Source: Boseongicola sp. (lineage in GTDB: Bacteria > Pseudomonadota > Alphaproteobacteria > Rhodobacterales > Rhodobacteraceae). Taken from it: 64,000 bases of DNA. Positions 1 through 8,159 of the stretch are shown piece by piece. A program made the position numbers and the translations under genes. The notes under the pieces are model-generated. The model was given only the letters and a program-made list of their open reading frames with translations, did not search any database and had not been told where the DNA came from. The stretch lies in contig CP046179.1 in assembly GCA_014075275.1 (NCBI GenBank), positions 428,501 through 492,500 on the forward strand, read 5' to 3'. Within the stretch, counting starts at the first letter, position 1. Each line of letters begins with the position of its first letter.

Positions 1-85
1 GTCGATGTTCGGGTGACAATAACCATGACAATTGCAATTGCAGACAACTAACGACGGGTCGATCTAAGGTGCGGAGGTTAGCCAA

Positions 86-1030
86 CTATCTTTTGCGTGC
101 TTGGCTTGGTGTTTCACCAAATGTTTCTTTGAATGCCCGCGCAAAACTGGATGCGTTTTCGTAACCTGTACGTGTGGCAATCTCTGACAGGGATATCGAC
201 AGATCTTCGCAGAAGCGCCGAGCCGCATTCAGGCGTAGTCTTTGGTAAACTTTGCGGGGTGGAGCGCCGAAAGATCGATTGAATCTCTGTTCCAGATCTT
301 TTTGGCGGCAACCTGCATGGCGCGCAAGTTGCGCGGCAGACAACGGGTTTTCGATGTTAGCTTCCATGGCTGCCAGTGCGCGCCGAATGCGTTTGTCGCC
401 TTCGGGCGGCTCCATCGGCCCGGGGGAAGTCGCGTCCGGAACCGCAAACAGTGCTGCAATTTGCAGAGTAAGTGCCGTACCATGACGTCGCGCAATAAGG
501 TGCATCATCATTTCAAAGGCGGTGATGGCGCCACTGGCCGTCAATCGATCACCATCGTCAATCCAGCGTTCGCGCTGCGCGTGAACGTTCGGAAAAGCCT
601 CTTCGAACTCTTCGAAATTGTCGTAATGGATGGTAGCGCGCCTGTTTTCCAGCAAACCCGCCGTTGCCATCAGCCAGGCACCTCCGTCGATACCTATCAT
701 TGTGTTGAAACGATTTCCGGCCGAACGCAGTTGCCGTGACAGTGTATCGGTGGCGATTTCTCGGTATCCGTAGCTGGGCAATAAGATCAGCGCATCGCCT
801 TTGGCAGTTGCCGTCAGCGGGCCATCCGGCACGATGGTTATTTCGGACGAGCTTTTGACCACGCGTCCGTCCAACGTGACCGCCTGCCATTCATACGCGC
901 GCCAGCCCAGAAACGTGTTCGCTGCACGCAGTGGCTCTAAAGCATTGGCGAACACGTGGGAAGAAAACCGATCAAACAGCACAAACGTCATACTGGCGGA
1001 CTCAGAAGATGGAATTATCCATTCACGCAT
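86..1030 (-). CDS. GlxA/CdhR-type transcriptional regulator (DJ-1/PfpI + AraC HTH)
   Basis: Predicted cytoplasmic activator of the divergent carnitine operon. Residues about 10-185 form a DJ-1/PfpI-like sensor domain; the nucleophile-elbow region reads GIDGGAWL, so there is no catalytic Cys and the domain is probably ligand-binding only. Residues about 215-314 form an AraC-type double helix-turn-helix ending in a typical GYENASSFARAFK segment. The length (314 aa) is normal for the GlxA family. It is divergent from the BKACE gene across 74 bp, the arrangement seen for CdhR, the carnitine-catabolism regulator of Pseudomonas. The octamer CAATTGCA occurs at 1050-1057 in this gap and twice (29-36, 35-42) beyond the gene's 3' end; a link to the regulator is a guess. 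The family is certain; the effector (carnitine or a derivative) is inferred from the neighbours. Confidence 0.88.
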   Translation of the reverse strand: MREWIIPSSESASMTFVLFDRFSSHVFANALEPLRAANTFLGWRAYEWQAVTLDGRVVKSSSEITIVPDGPLTATAKGDALILLPSYGYREIATDTLSRQLRSAGNRFNTMIGIDGGAWLMATAGLLENRRATIHYDNFEEFEEAFPNVHAQRERWIDDGDRLTASGAITAFEMMMHLIARRHGTALTLQIAALFAVPDATSPGPMEPPEGDKRIRRALAAMEANIENPLSAAQLARHAGCRQKDLEQRFNRSFGAPPRKVYQRLRLNAARRFCEDLSISLSEIATRTGYENASSFARAFKETFGETPSQARKR

Positions 1031-1104
1031 AGTTTTGACTAAACGTGCACAATTGCATTCGTCAACCTGTCTATTGTGATTCCAAGAAAAGCAGGGAGTT
1101 CAAG

Positions 1105-2016
1105 ATGCCTCTGGAAATGAACAAAGATGTATTCATTACCTGTGCGGTGACCGGATCGGGCAGCACGCAGGATCGCAGCCCCCATGTGCCACGAAGCCCC
1201 AAAGAGATTGCAGACAGTGCAATTGAAGCCGCGAAAGCCGGAGCGGCCGTCGTTCACTGCCATGTCCGGGACCCGGAAACGGGCGTGCCATCCAGAGACC
1301 TAGGCCTTTATCGCGAGGTAACCGAACGCATTCGTGATGCCGAAGTTGACATGGTCCTGAACCTGACTGCTGGCATGGGGGGTGACATGGTGTTCGGTCC
1401 GACCGATGCGCCACTTCCCTTGAATGCCAATGGAACCGATATGGCCGGAGCAGTTGAGCGCGTTGCACATGTGGCCGAATGTCGGCCCGAGATCTGTACG
1501 CTGGATTGCGGTACAATGAATTTTTCCGAAGCTGATTACGTCATGACCAATACGCCCGGTATGCTGAATGCAATGGGGTCCTTGATGACCGAAATGGGTG
1601 TTAAGCCCGAGATCGAGGCGTTTGATACCGGTCATCTTTGGTTCGCCAAACAGCTTGTCGCAGATGGCGTGCTTGAAAGTCCGGCTTTGGTTCAATTGTG
1701 CATGGGTGTGCCTTGGGGTGCGCCTGACGACCTGAACACATTTATGGCTATGGTGAACAATGTTCCAAAGGATTGGACATTTTCTGCCTTCGCGCTTGGT
1801 CGAAATCAGATGGCCTATGTCGCTGCTGCAGTTCTTGCCGGAGGCAACGTCAGGGTTGGATTGGAAGACAATCTTTGGCTGGGCAAGGGCCAATTGGCGA
1901 CAAACGCGCAGCTTGTTTCGCGCGCTGTTGGTATAATCGAAGGACCGGGTTCAAGAGTGATAGGACCGGCCGAAGTGCGAACCAAATTGGGGCTTACCAA
2001 GCAGAGTCCGGTCTGA
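1105..2016 (+). CDS. BKACE-family beta-keto acid cleavage enzyme, probably dehydrocarnitine cleavage
   Basis: Zn-dependent beta-keto acid cleavage enzyme (DUF849/BKACE, formerly 3-keto-5-aminohexanoate cleavage protein), 303 aa. The likely reaction is 3-dehydrocarnitine + acetyl-CoA to betainyl-CoA + acetoacetate. The family metal motif appears as HCHVRD near residue 52, and the C-terminal GGNVRVGLEDN segment is typical. The start at 1105 is preferred over an upstream in-frame codon because AGGGAG lies just upstream and the family begins at MPLEMNKDV. The stop overlaps the next start (TGATG). It belongs to the same operon as a carnitine dehydrogenase and a betainyl-CoA-type thioesterase, the same set as the carnitine genes of Pseudomonas. 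The family is certain; the substrate rests on that context. Confidence 0.9.
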   Translation: MPLEMNKDVFITCAVTGSGSTQDRSPHVPRSPKEIADSAIEAAKAGAAVVHCHVRDPETGVPSRDLGLYREVTERIRDAEVDMVLNLTAGMGGDMVFGPTDAPLPLNANGTDMAGAVERVAHVAECRPEICTLDCGTMNFSEADYVMTNTPGMLNAMGSLMTEMGVKPEIEAFDTGHLWFAKQLVADGVLESPALVQLCMGVPWGAPDDLNTFMAMVNNVPKDWTFSAFALGRNQMAYVAAAVLAGGNVRVGLEDNLWLGKGQLATNAQLVSRAVGIIEGPGSRVIGPAEVRTKLGLTKQSPV

Positions 2017-2642
2017 TGCGACGCATACTGTGCTATGGCGACAGCAATACATTTGGCACTGGCCCGATGGAAACTTTGTTGGATCAGCCTTCATTCTCAA
2101 AAAGCCAGCGCTGGGCGGGCGTGATGGCCGAAGAATTGGGCGGCGACTGGGATGTTGTTGTCGAAGGCTTGCCGGGGCGGACGACCGCATTGGATGACCC
2201 CATCGAAGGCTGGTATCTGAACGGGCGGCATCTATTGAAACCGACGCTTCTAACGCACGCGCCCATAGACCTGCTCATAATCTGCCTGGGAACCAACGAC
2301 ACACAGCAACGCTACGGAATGGGCACGCAGGAAATCGCTCTTGGGGTGGCCCGGTTGTTGCAAGATTCGGCCGCGCTGAACGTCGTGGACAAAACTCTGG
2401 TTGTCTGCCCGCCGCCGGTGCGGGAATTGGGTGATCTGGCCGAAATTTTCTCGGGTGCTGAGCGCCGCTCGCAGGGATTGCCAAAACAGATGGAGCGGTT
2501 TTCGACGGTTCACGGTGCCGCGTTTTTGGATGCCGGTGATCACATCGAAGTTCACGAGACCGACGGCGTTCACTGGGGATTAGAGAGTCATAGTGTTCTA
2601 GGCGGTGTCGTTGCCAAAAAGGTGCAGGAGATGTTTGCGTGA
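2016..2642 (+). CDS. SGNH/GDSL-family hydrolase
   Basis: Small esterase or acyl-hydrolase of 208 aa. Block I is CYGDSNTFG at residues 6-14 (nucleophile Ser), block III is LGTND near residue 90, and block V is DGVHW near residue 188, which gives the Asp-His pair. There is no signal peptide, so it is cytoplasmic. A longer in-frame version beginning near 1773 would run through the BKACE coding region and is rejected; the ATG at 2016 overlaps the upstream stop by one base. Its place between the BKACE gene and carnitine dehydrogenase suggests it hydrolyses O-acylcarnitines or a related ester to feed carnitine into the pathway. That role is inference; arylesterase-like activity is the generic family annotation. 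Confidence 0.85.
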   Translation: MRRILCYGDSNTFGTGPMETLLDQPSFSKSQRWAGVMAEELGGDWDVVVEGLPGRTTALDDPIEGWYLNGRHLLKPTLLTHAPIDLLIICLGTNDTQQRYGMGTQEIALGVARLLQDSAALNVVDKTLVVCPPPVRELGDLAEIFSGAERRSQGLPKQMERFSTVHGAAFLDAGDHIEVHETDGVHWGLESHSVLGGVVAKKVQEMFA

Positions 2643-2657
2643 GAGAGGATTTCGTAG

Positions 2658-4064
2658 ATGCCTAAGGCGGCCATAATCGGCGGTGGTGTTATTGGCGGGG
2701 GCTGGGCTGCGCGGTTCTTGCTAAACGGCTGGAATGTTTCGGTGTTCGACCCCGATCCGCAGGCGCAAAGAAAAGTTGGTGAAGTTCTGGATCAGGCGCG
2801 CTGGGCATTGCCGATGCTGTATGATCGCACTTTGCCCGCAGAAGGTAAGTTGCACTTTGCCGACTCGCTTGAAGATGCCGTTGATGAGGCTGCTTTTGTT
2901 CAAGAGAGCGTCCCCGAGCGCCTTGATTTGAAACGCGGAATCTACGCTCAGATTGAAGCCGCAAATTCTACCGCACCAATCGGTTCTTCAACCAGTGGCT
3001 TCAAGCCGTCCGAATTGCGCGCGGGCATGAGCTTTGGGGGGCGACTGGTCGTCGCTCATCCGTTCAATCCAGTATACCTATTGCCAGTTGTCGAAGTGGT
3101 TTCGGGTTCAGAGGCATCGCACGACCATGTCGCCGCAACTACCGAGATTTTAGGCTCAATTGGGATGCACCCAATCGAAATAAAAAAAGAAATCGATGGA
3201 CATGTGGCGGATCGGCTGTTGGAGGCGGTTTGGCGAGAGGCGCTTTGGTTGATCAACGATGGCATCGCGACGACCGAAGAAATCGATGATGCTATCCGCT
3301 TTGGGTTTGGTTTGCGCTGGGCGCAAATGGGGCTGTTTGAAACGTATCGGATTGCGGGTGGTGAAGGCGGGATGGCGCATTTCATAGCTCAATTCGGCCC
3401 GGCCCTAAAATGGCCCTGGACCAAGCTAATGGACGTTCCAGAGCTTAGTGAGGCCTTGATTGAGGCAATTAGCGAGCAATCGGACAGCCAATCCGGCCAC
3501 ATGACCATCCGAGAGTTGGAGCGACTGCGGGACTCCAACTTGGTCGCGATGATGCGGGCTTTGAAATTAAGGGGCAGCGCTGCTGGCAAACTGATTGCCG
3601 AGCATGAAGTTTCGCTTCCGAAACCGGCGAGCAAAGAACGATCGTTGACCACTGTGCATCGGGTCATTCCGATCGATTGGACCGACTACAATGGCCACAT
3701 GAATGAAAGCCGCTACGGACAGGTTTTTTCAGACGCCGCAGACGAGACGATGGCTCAGATTGGTGCCGACGCAGACTATATTGCGTCTGGGTTCAGCTAT
3801 TTTACAGTTGAAACGACTGTTAAATATCTCTTGGAAACCCACGCCGGCGAAATGATCGGGGTCGAGACGTTAATCAAAGAGGGGCAGGGCAAGAAGCTGC
3901 GCTTGTCACATCAGATGACACGGCATGACGATGGGGAGGTATTGGCGACCTGTGATCAGTTGTTGCTGCATGTCAGCTTGAATACCCGCAGGACCTGCGA
4001 CCCGCAGCCCGAAATTCAAGTGAAACTTGCAGAGTTTGTAGCTCGTTACGGTGGGGCGAAGTGA
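2658..4064 (+). CDS. L-carnitine dehydrogenase fused to a hotdog thioesterase
   Basis: Bifunctional 468-aa protein. Residues 1-320 are a 3-hydroxyacyl-CoA dehydrogenase-fold NAD-binding enzyme (GGGVIGGGW at the N-terminus; AHPFNPVYLLP near residue 135), matching L-carnitine 3-dehydrogenase. Residues about 330-468 are a 4HBT/hotdog thioesterase with the DYNGHMN signature. Together they would oxidise carnitine to 3-dehydrocarnitine and hydrolyse betainyl-CoA, releasing glycine betaine. Two-domain carnitine dehydrogenases of this kind are known from rhizobia; in Pseudomonas the two activities are encoded separately. It starts 16 bp after the SGNH gene, behind GAGAGAGGAT. Confidence in function is high because all three partner genes are adjacent. 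Confidence 0.9.
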   Translation: MPKAAIIGGGVIGGGWAARFLLNGWNVSVFDPDPQAQRKVGEVLDQARWALPMLYDRTLPAEGKLHFADSLEDAVDEAAFVQESVPERLDLKRGIYAQIEAANSTAPIGSSTSGFKPSELRAGMSFGGRLVVAHPFNPVYLLPVVEVVSGSEASHDHVAATTEILGSIGMHPIEIKKEIDGHVADRLLEAVWREALWLINDGIATTEEIDDAIRFGFGLRWAQMGLFETYRIAGGEGGMAHFIAQFGPALKWPWTKLMDVPELSEALIEAISEQSDSQSGHMTIRELERLRDSNLVAMMRALKLRGSAAGKLIAEHEVSLPKPASKERSLTTVHRVIPIDWTDYNGHMNESRYGQVFSDAADETMAQIGADADYIASGFSYFTVETTVKYLLETHAGEMIGVETLIKEGQGKKLRLSHQMTRHDDGEVLATCDQLLLHVSLNTRRTCDPQPEIQVKLAEFVARYGGAK

Positions 4065-4080
4065 TGAAAGGGCACAATTG

Positions 4081-5253
4081 ATGCAATTCGGGTTGACCGA
4101 CGAGCAATCGATGATTGCAGACACTGTCCGCAGTTTTGTCGAGAATGAGATTTACCCTCATGAAGTTGAAGTTGAAAAAACCGGAACTGTGCCAGCCAAT
4201 GTGGCCGAGAGAATTCGCCAGAAAACGATAGATCTGGGCTTTTATGCCTGCAATTTCCCAGAAGAAGTTGGGGGTGCGGGGCTGTCTCATCTGGAATTCG
4301 CCCTGGTCGAGCGAGAACTTGGGCGCGGATCGATGGCGTTGACGCATTTCTTTGGTCGCCCGCAAAATATCCTTTTGGCGTGCGAAGGTGATCAACGCGA
4401 AAGATATCTACTGCCGGCTGTGCGTGGCGAAAAGATGGATGCTCTTGCGATGACAGAGCCTGGGGCGGGTTCAGACGTCCGAGGAATGACAACAAGCGCG
4501 CGACGAGAAGGTGCAGACTGGATACTGAACGGCACCAAACATTTCATTTCCGGCGCCGAACACGCGGACTTCGTAATTGTGTTTGTGGCGACAGGTGAAG
4601 ATCAGACACCCAAAGGCACCAAGAAACGCATCACCACTTTTCTGGTGGATCGCGGAACGCCAGGTTTTGTAATTAGGGATGGTTATGCCTCGGTCAGTCA
4701 CCGTGGTTACAAAAATATGATTCTGGAATTCGATGACTGTCGTTTGCCACAGTCCCAAGTTCTGGGCGAAGTTGATGGCGGATTTAAAGTCATGAATGAG
4801 TGGCTGTATGCCACCCGGATTTCGGTTGCGGCTATGTCAGTGGGACGCGCACGTCGATGTTTCGACATGGGCTTGGCCTACGCGGCCGAACGTGAACAGT
4901 TCGGCCAGCCAATCGGGAAGTTTCAAGGTGTTAGTTTTCAGCTTGCCGATATGATCACGGAAATGGACGCCGCAGATCTGTTGACACTTTCGGCAGCCGA
5001 ACGCCTGGATCACAAGCTGCCAGCAAGCCGAGAAATCGCATCGGCCAAGCTTTACGCGACCGAAATGTTGGCACGAGTCACCGATGCAACCCTACAGATA
5101 TTTGGCGGTATGGGTTTGATGGACGACCTTCCGATTGAGCGGTTCTGGCGAGACGCCCGGGTTGAGCGGATTTGGGATGGCACCAGCGAAATTCAACGCC
5201 ATATCATCGGTCGAGAATTGTTGAGACCTATGGGGCCTGATGAAAAGGGCTAG
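4081..5253 (+). CDS. acyl-CoA dehydrogenase (predicted gamma-butyrobetainyl-CoA dehydrogenase)
   Basis: FAD acyl-CoA dehydrogenase of 390 aa with the three classical domains. The signature MTEPGAGSDV lies near residue 124, and the C-terminal RFWRDARVERIWDGTSEIQR block is complete. The start at 4081 is chosen because the protein then begins MQFGLTDEQ like its family, with AAAGGG upstream. In E. coli the caiTABCDE operon pairs such a flavoprotein (CaiA) with CaiD, which is also present here. The likely role is interconversion of gamma-butyrobetainyl-CoA and crotonobetainyl-CoA, in the oxidative direction in an aerobe. It is not specifically close to CaiA, and no electron-transfer flavoprotein genes are nearby, so substrate and direction are inferred. 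Confidence 0.85.
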   Translation: MQFGLTDEQSMIADTVRSFVENEIYPHEVEVEKTGTVPANVAERIRQKTIDLGFYACNFPEEVGGAGLSHLEFALVERELGRGSMALTHFFGRPQNILLACEGDQRERYLLPAVRGEKMDALAMTEPGAGSDVRGMTTSARREGADWILNGTKHFISGAEHADFVIVFVATGEDQTPKGTKKRITTFLVDRGTPGFVIRDGYASVSHRGYKNMILEFDDCRLPQSQVLGEVDGGFKVMNEWLYATRISVAAMSVGRARRCFDMGLAYAAEREQFGQPIGKFQGVSFQLADMITEMDAADLLTLSAAERLDHKLPASREIASAKLYATEMLARVTDATLQIFGGMGLMDDLPIERFWRDARVERIWDGTSEIQRHIIGRELLRPMGPDEKG

Positions 5254-5292
5254 TTATCCTACTAGGCCGGATGGAGCTGGAGGTCAGTTGAA

Positions 5293-7284
5293 ATGAAAGA
5301 CCTGTCGCGACTGTTGCATCCCAAGACAATCGTTGTATTCGGCGCTGCCTGGGCCGAGAATGTGATCCGCCAGTGTCAAAAGATCGGCTATGCCGGGGAT
5401 ATCTGGCCGGTTCATCCAACACGAGATCAAATTGGCGGGAAGTCCTGCTTTCGCTCTGTTGAAGACCTGCCAGCGCCGCCTGATGCCGCATTTATTGGAG
5501 TAAACAGGCACGCCACACTTGATATCCTTGATGATCTGCGACGCGTTGGTTGTGGTGGCGCTGTGAGTTTCGCCGCGGGATTTGCCGAGGCGGGTGACGA
5601 CGAGCTACAGCATGAGTTCCTGCGTCGGGCGGGTGATATGCCTGTTCTGGGTCCTAATTGTTATGGGGTTATCAACTGTTTGGATGGCGCGATAATCTGG
5701 CCGGACCAGCAGGGATGCGAAAAGGTCGAAGAGGGTGTGGCGATACTCAGCCAATCCTCGAACATCGGCATCACGCTGTCCATGCAGCGTCGCGGGCTAC
5801 CGGTTGCCTACTTGGCTTGCATAGGGAATGCGGCACAAACTGGTCTTTCAGACATGGCAGACGCTTTTCTGAGCGATCCAAGGGTGACCGCTTTAGGGAT
5901 CTATATGGAGGGTGTCGGTGACGCGATATCATTTGCCAACGTAGTCGCCAAAGCGCACGCGCTTGGTAAGGGCGTCGTGGTCTTCAAGGCAGGGCAAACC
6001 GAAAAAGGTCAGGCCGCAGCCATGACTCACACTGCGTCGCTTGCGGGTGGTGGCAAAACTTCTTCGGCGTATCTGAAGCAAATTGGAGCCAGTGAAGTGC
6101 ACTCGGTTCCGCAATTAATTGAAACTCTCAAGATACTACATGTGAATGGCCCACTGGATGCCAGCACGTTCATTTCAGTTTCCTGTTCCGGAGGAGAGGC
6201 CGGGTTTGTTGCCGATGCTGCCCACAACACAGAATTGAAATTTCCACCAGTTCCCGACGAGCAATCAAGAAAGCTATCTGAAGTCCTTGGCCCCCTTGTC
6301 GCGATCACTAATCCTTTTGATTATCATACATTTATTTGGGGCGATGCTGAACGCATGAAGGATGTGTTCAAGGCGGCTTTGGACGGATATGAAGCTGCAT
6401 TGTATATCATTGACCCGCCGCGCGCGGATACTTGCGACACATCAAGTTATGAGCCAGCTTTTGATGCGATGGCGTATGCAGTTCTGAAGACTGGCAAGCC
6501 AGCATTCGCCGTTTCGACATTGCCAGACACGATCGACCAAACGTTGGCAATGCGCCTCATGGATCGCGGAATCGTGCCGTTACTTGGTTTAGCCGACGCA
6601 CTCGTAGCAATCAGTGCAGCTCGCAGAAGGCATGTTGTTTCGGGCTGGAAGCCTTGGTCTGTAAGGCCGCACGGTGCAACATTTCTATTGGATGAAGCAA
6701 ACGCAAAAGAGCTCCTAAAAACATTAGAAGTCGCTACGCCGAAATCAGCCACAGCGGCGACCATTGCCGAACTTTCCGCAGAAGAACTGACACCTCCATT
6801 TGCCCTGAAAGGACTTGGGTTTGCTCATAAAACCGAAGCCGGGGCGGTCCGATTGAATGTTTCTTCGCTCGAAGAGGAGCCTTTGATGCATGGCGCCAAT
6901 GGGTATCTATTGGAAGAGATGATCACGGATGTTGTCGGCGAGGTTTTGATTGGCGTCTCCCGCGATCCTGTCTATGGCGCATCCTTAACTCTGGGCATCG
7001 GCGGTGTAGCTACAGAATTATTGGGGGATTCAGTAACTTTGATTGCACCCGTGACTGAACCCGAAATTCAAGAGGCGCTTACAAGACTTAAACTTTGGCC
7101 GACCTTGAATGGACATCGCGGGCGCGTGAAAGCGGATGTCGGCGCGATTGCCGATATAGCGATGAAGTTACAAGCCTTACTCGAAAACGAGCCCGATATA
7201 ATTGACGTCGAAATTAACCCTCTAATGGCCCGCGAGTCCGGGGCAATTGCCGCGGACGCACTGATCCGAAAGGAAACTGGATGA
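5293..7284 (+). CDS. ADP-forming acyl-CoA synthetase (fused alpha/beta), predicted betaine-acid CoA ligase
   Basis: Member of the NDP-forming acyl-CoA synthetase superfamily, 663 aa. The CoA-binding Rossmann domain is at residues 1-130 and the succinyl-CoA-ligase-like flavodoxin domains at about 140-440; THTASLAGG near residue 246 carries the probable phospho-His region. A C-terminal ATP-grasp domain (about 470-663) includes EIMITDVVGEV-like and EINPLMA segments. It is somewhat shorter than the usual 700 aa. The start at 5293 follows GGAGGT. Its stop overlaps the CaiD-like start (ATGA). In E. coli the carnitine CoA ligase CaiC is AMP-forming and unrelated, so this looks like a non-homologous replacement activating gamma-butyrobetaine, crotonobetaine or carnitine. 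The substrate is inferred. Confidence 0.85.
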   Translation: MKDLSRLLHPKTIVVFGAAWAENVIRQCQKIGYAGDIWPVHPTRDQIGGKSCFRSVEDLPAPPDAAFIGVNRHATLDILDDLRRVGCGGAVSFAAGFAEAGDDELQHEFLRRAGDMPVLGPNCYGVINCLDGAIIWPDQQGCEKVEEGVAILSQSSNIGITLSMQRRGLPVAYLACIGNAAQTGLSDMADAFLSDPRVTALGIYMEGVGDAISFANVVAKAHALGKGVVVFKAGQTEKGQAAAMTHTASLAGGGKTSSAYLKQIGASEVHSVPQLIETLKILHVNGPLDASTFISVSCSGGEAGFVADAAHNTELKFPPVPDEQSRKLSEVLGPLVAITNPFDYHTFIWGDAERMKDVFKAALDGYEAALYIIDPPRADTCDTSSYEPAFDAMAYAVLKTGKPAFAVSTLPDTIDQTLAMRLMDRGIVPLLGLADALVAISAARRRHVVSGWKPWSVRPHGATFLLDEANAKELLKTLEVATPKSATAATIAELSAEELTPPFALKGLGFAHKTEAGAVRLNVSSLEEEPLMHGANGYLLEEMITDVVGEVLIGVSRDPVYGASLTLGIGGVATELLGDSVTLIAPVTEPEIQEALTRLKLWPTLNGHRGRVKADVGAIADIAMKLQALLENEPDIIDVEINPLMARESGAIAADALIRKETG

Positions 7285-8066
7285 GCACAGACTCAATTCG
7301 AACTCGCCGCGACGGCGCTGTTCTTGAAGTCACACTGGACCGACCGAAGGCCAATGCGATCAATCTTGCAACGAGCCGTATTATGGGAGAAGTTTTTCGT
7401 GATTTCCGCGATGATCCTGAACTTCGCGTCGCAATTTTGCGGGCAGAGGGCGACAAGTTCTTCAGCGCGGGCTGGGATTTAAAAGCAGCGGCCGGTGGCG
7501 ACGCCGTGGACGATGACTATGGCGTTGGCGGATTTGGGGGCTTGCAAGAATTGCCCCATTTGAACAAGCCCGTCATCTGCGCGGTGAATGGCATTTGTTG
7601 TGGGGGTGGCTTTGAGATTGCATTGTCATGCGACCTGATTGTGGCGTCGGATACTGCAACGTTCGCCCTTCCGGAAATTCGTTCCGGAACCGTCGCTGAT
7701 GCAGCATCAATCAAGCTGCCGAAGCGCATCCCTTATCATGTCGCGATGGACTTGCTGTTAACCGGACGATGGATGGATGCAGAAGAAGCGCTGCGTTGGG
7801 GGTTATTGCGGCAAGTCGTCAAAAACGATGAGTTGCTCACTTCGGCCAGAGAATTGGCTCATGTTATTGCATCCGGCCCGCCACTTGTCATGGCCGCCAT
7901 AAAGGAAGTGGTTCGTGATGCCGAGGATTCGAAATTTCAGGATGCGTTGAACCGGATAACTAAACGTCAACTTAGCACAGTCGACAGCCTTTACGGTTCT
8001 GAAGATCAGTTAGAAGGCGCAGTTGCCTTTACCGAAAAACGCGATCCGATTTGGAAGGGGCGCTGA
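7281..8066 (+). CDS. caiD: carnitinyl-CoA dehydratase (crotonase family)
   Basis: Crotonase-fold hydratase of 261 aa interconverting crotonobetainyl-CoA and L-carnitinyl-CoA. It resembles E. coli CaiD along its whole length: TLDRPKANAI near the start, FSAGWDLKAAA near residue 60, GGGFEIAL and FALPE carrying the two glutamates equivalent to the CaiD catalytic pair, LTGRWMDAEEALRWG, and an almost identical C-terminus EKRDPIWKGR. The loop after FALPE differs (TVADAAS in place of the CaiD PDSGG). Its ATG overlaps the stop of the ligase gene, so the two are translationally coupled. This is the strongest single indicator that the operon handles gamma-butyrobetaine and carnitine. Confidence 0.92.
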   Translation: MSTDSIRTRRDGAVLEVTLDRPKANAINLATSRIMGEVFRDFRDDPELRVAILRAEGDKFFSAGWDLKAAAGGDAVDDDYGVGGFGGLQELPHLNKPVICAVNGICCGGGFEIALSCDLIVASDTATFALPEIRSGTVADAASIKLPKRIPYHVAMDLLLTGRWMDAEEALRWGLLRQVVKNDELLTSARELAHVIASGPPLVMAAIKEVVRDAEDSKFQDALNRITKRQLSTVDSLYGSEDQLEGAVAFTEKRDPIWKGR

Positions 8067-8159
8067 CTTTATTCAACTCGACAAGTGGATAAAGTCTTGG
8101 ACTGCAATGCTGCCCAAGACCGATGATGCCATCATAAGGTGCCCTTGGAGGTGAGCGGA

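Noticed and set aside
1773-2015. Long N-terminal extension of the SGNH hydrolase frame
   Set aside because: It runs through the conserved end of the BKACE gene in another frame; the GDS motif lies right after the ATG at 2016, as expected.
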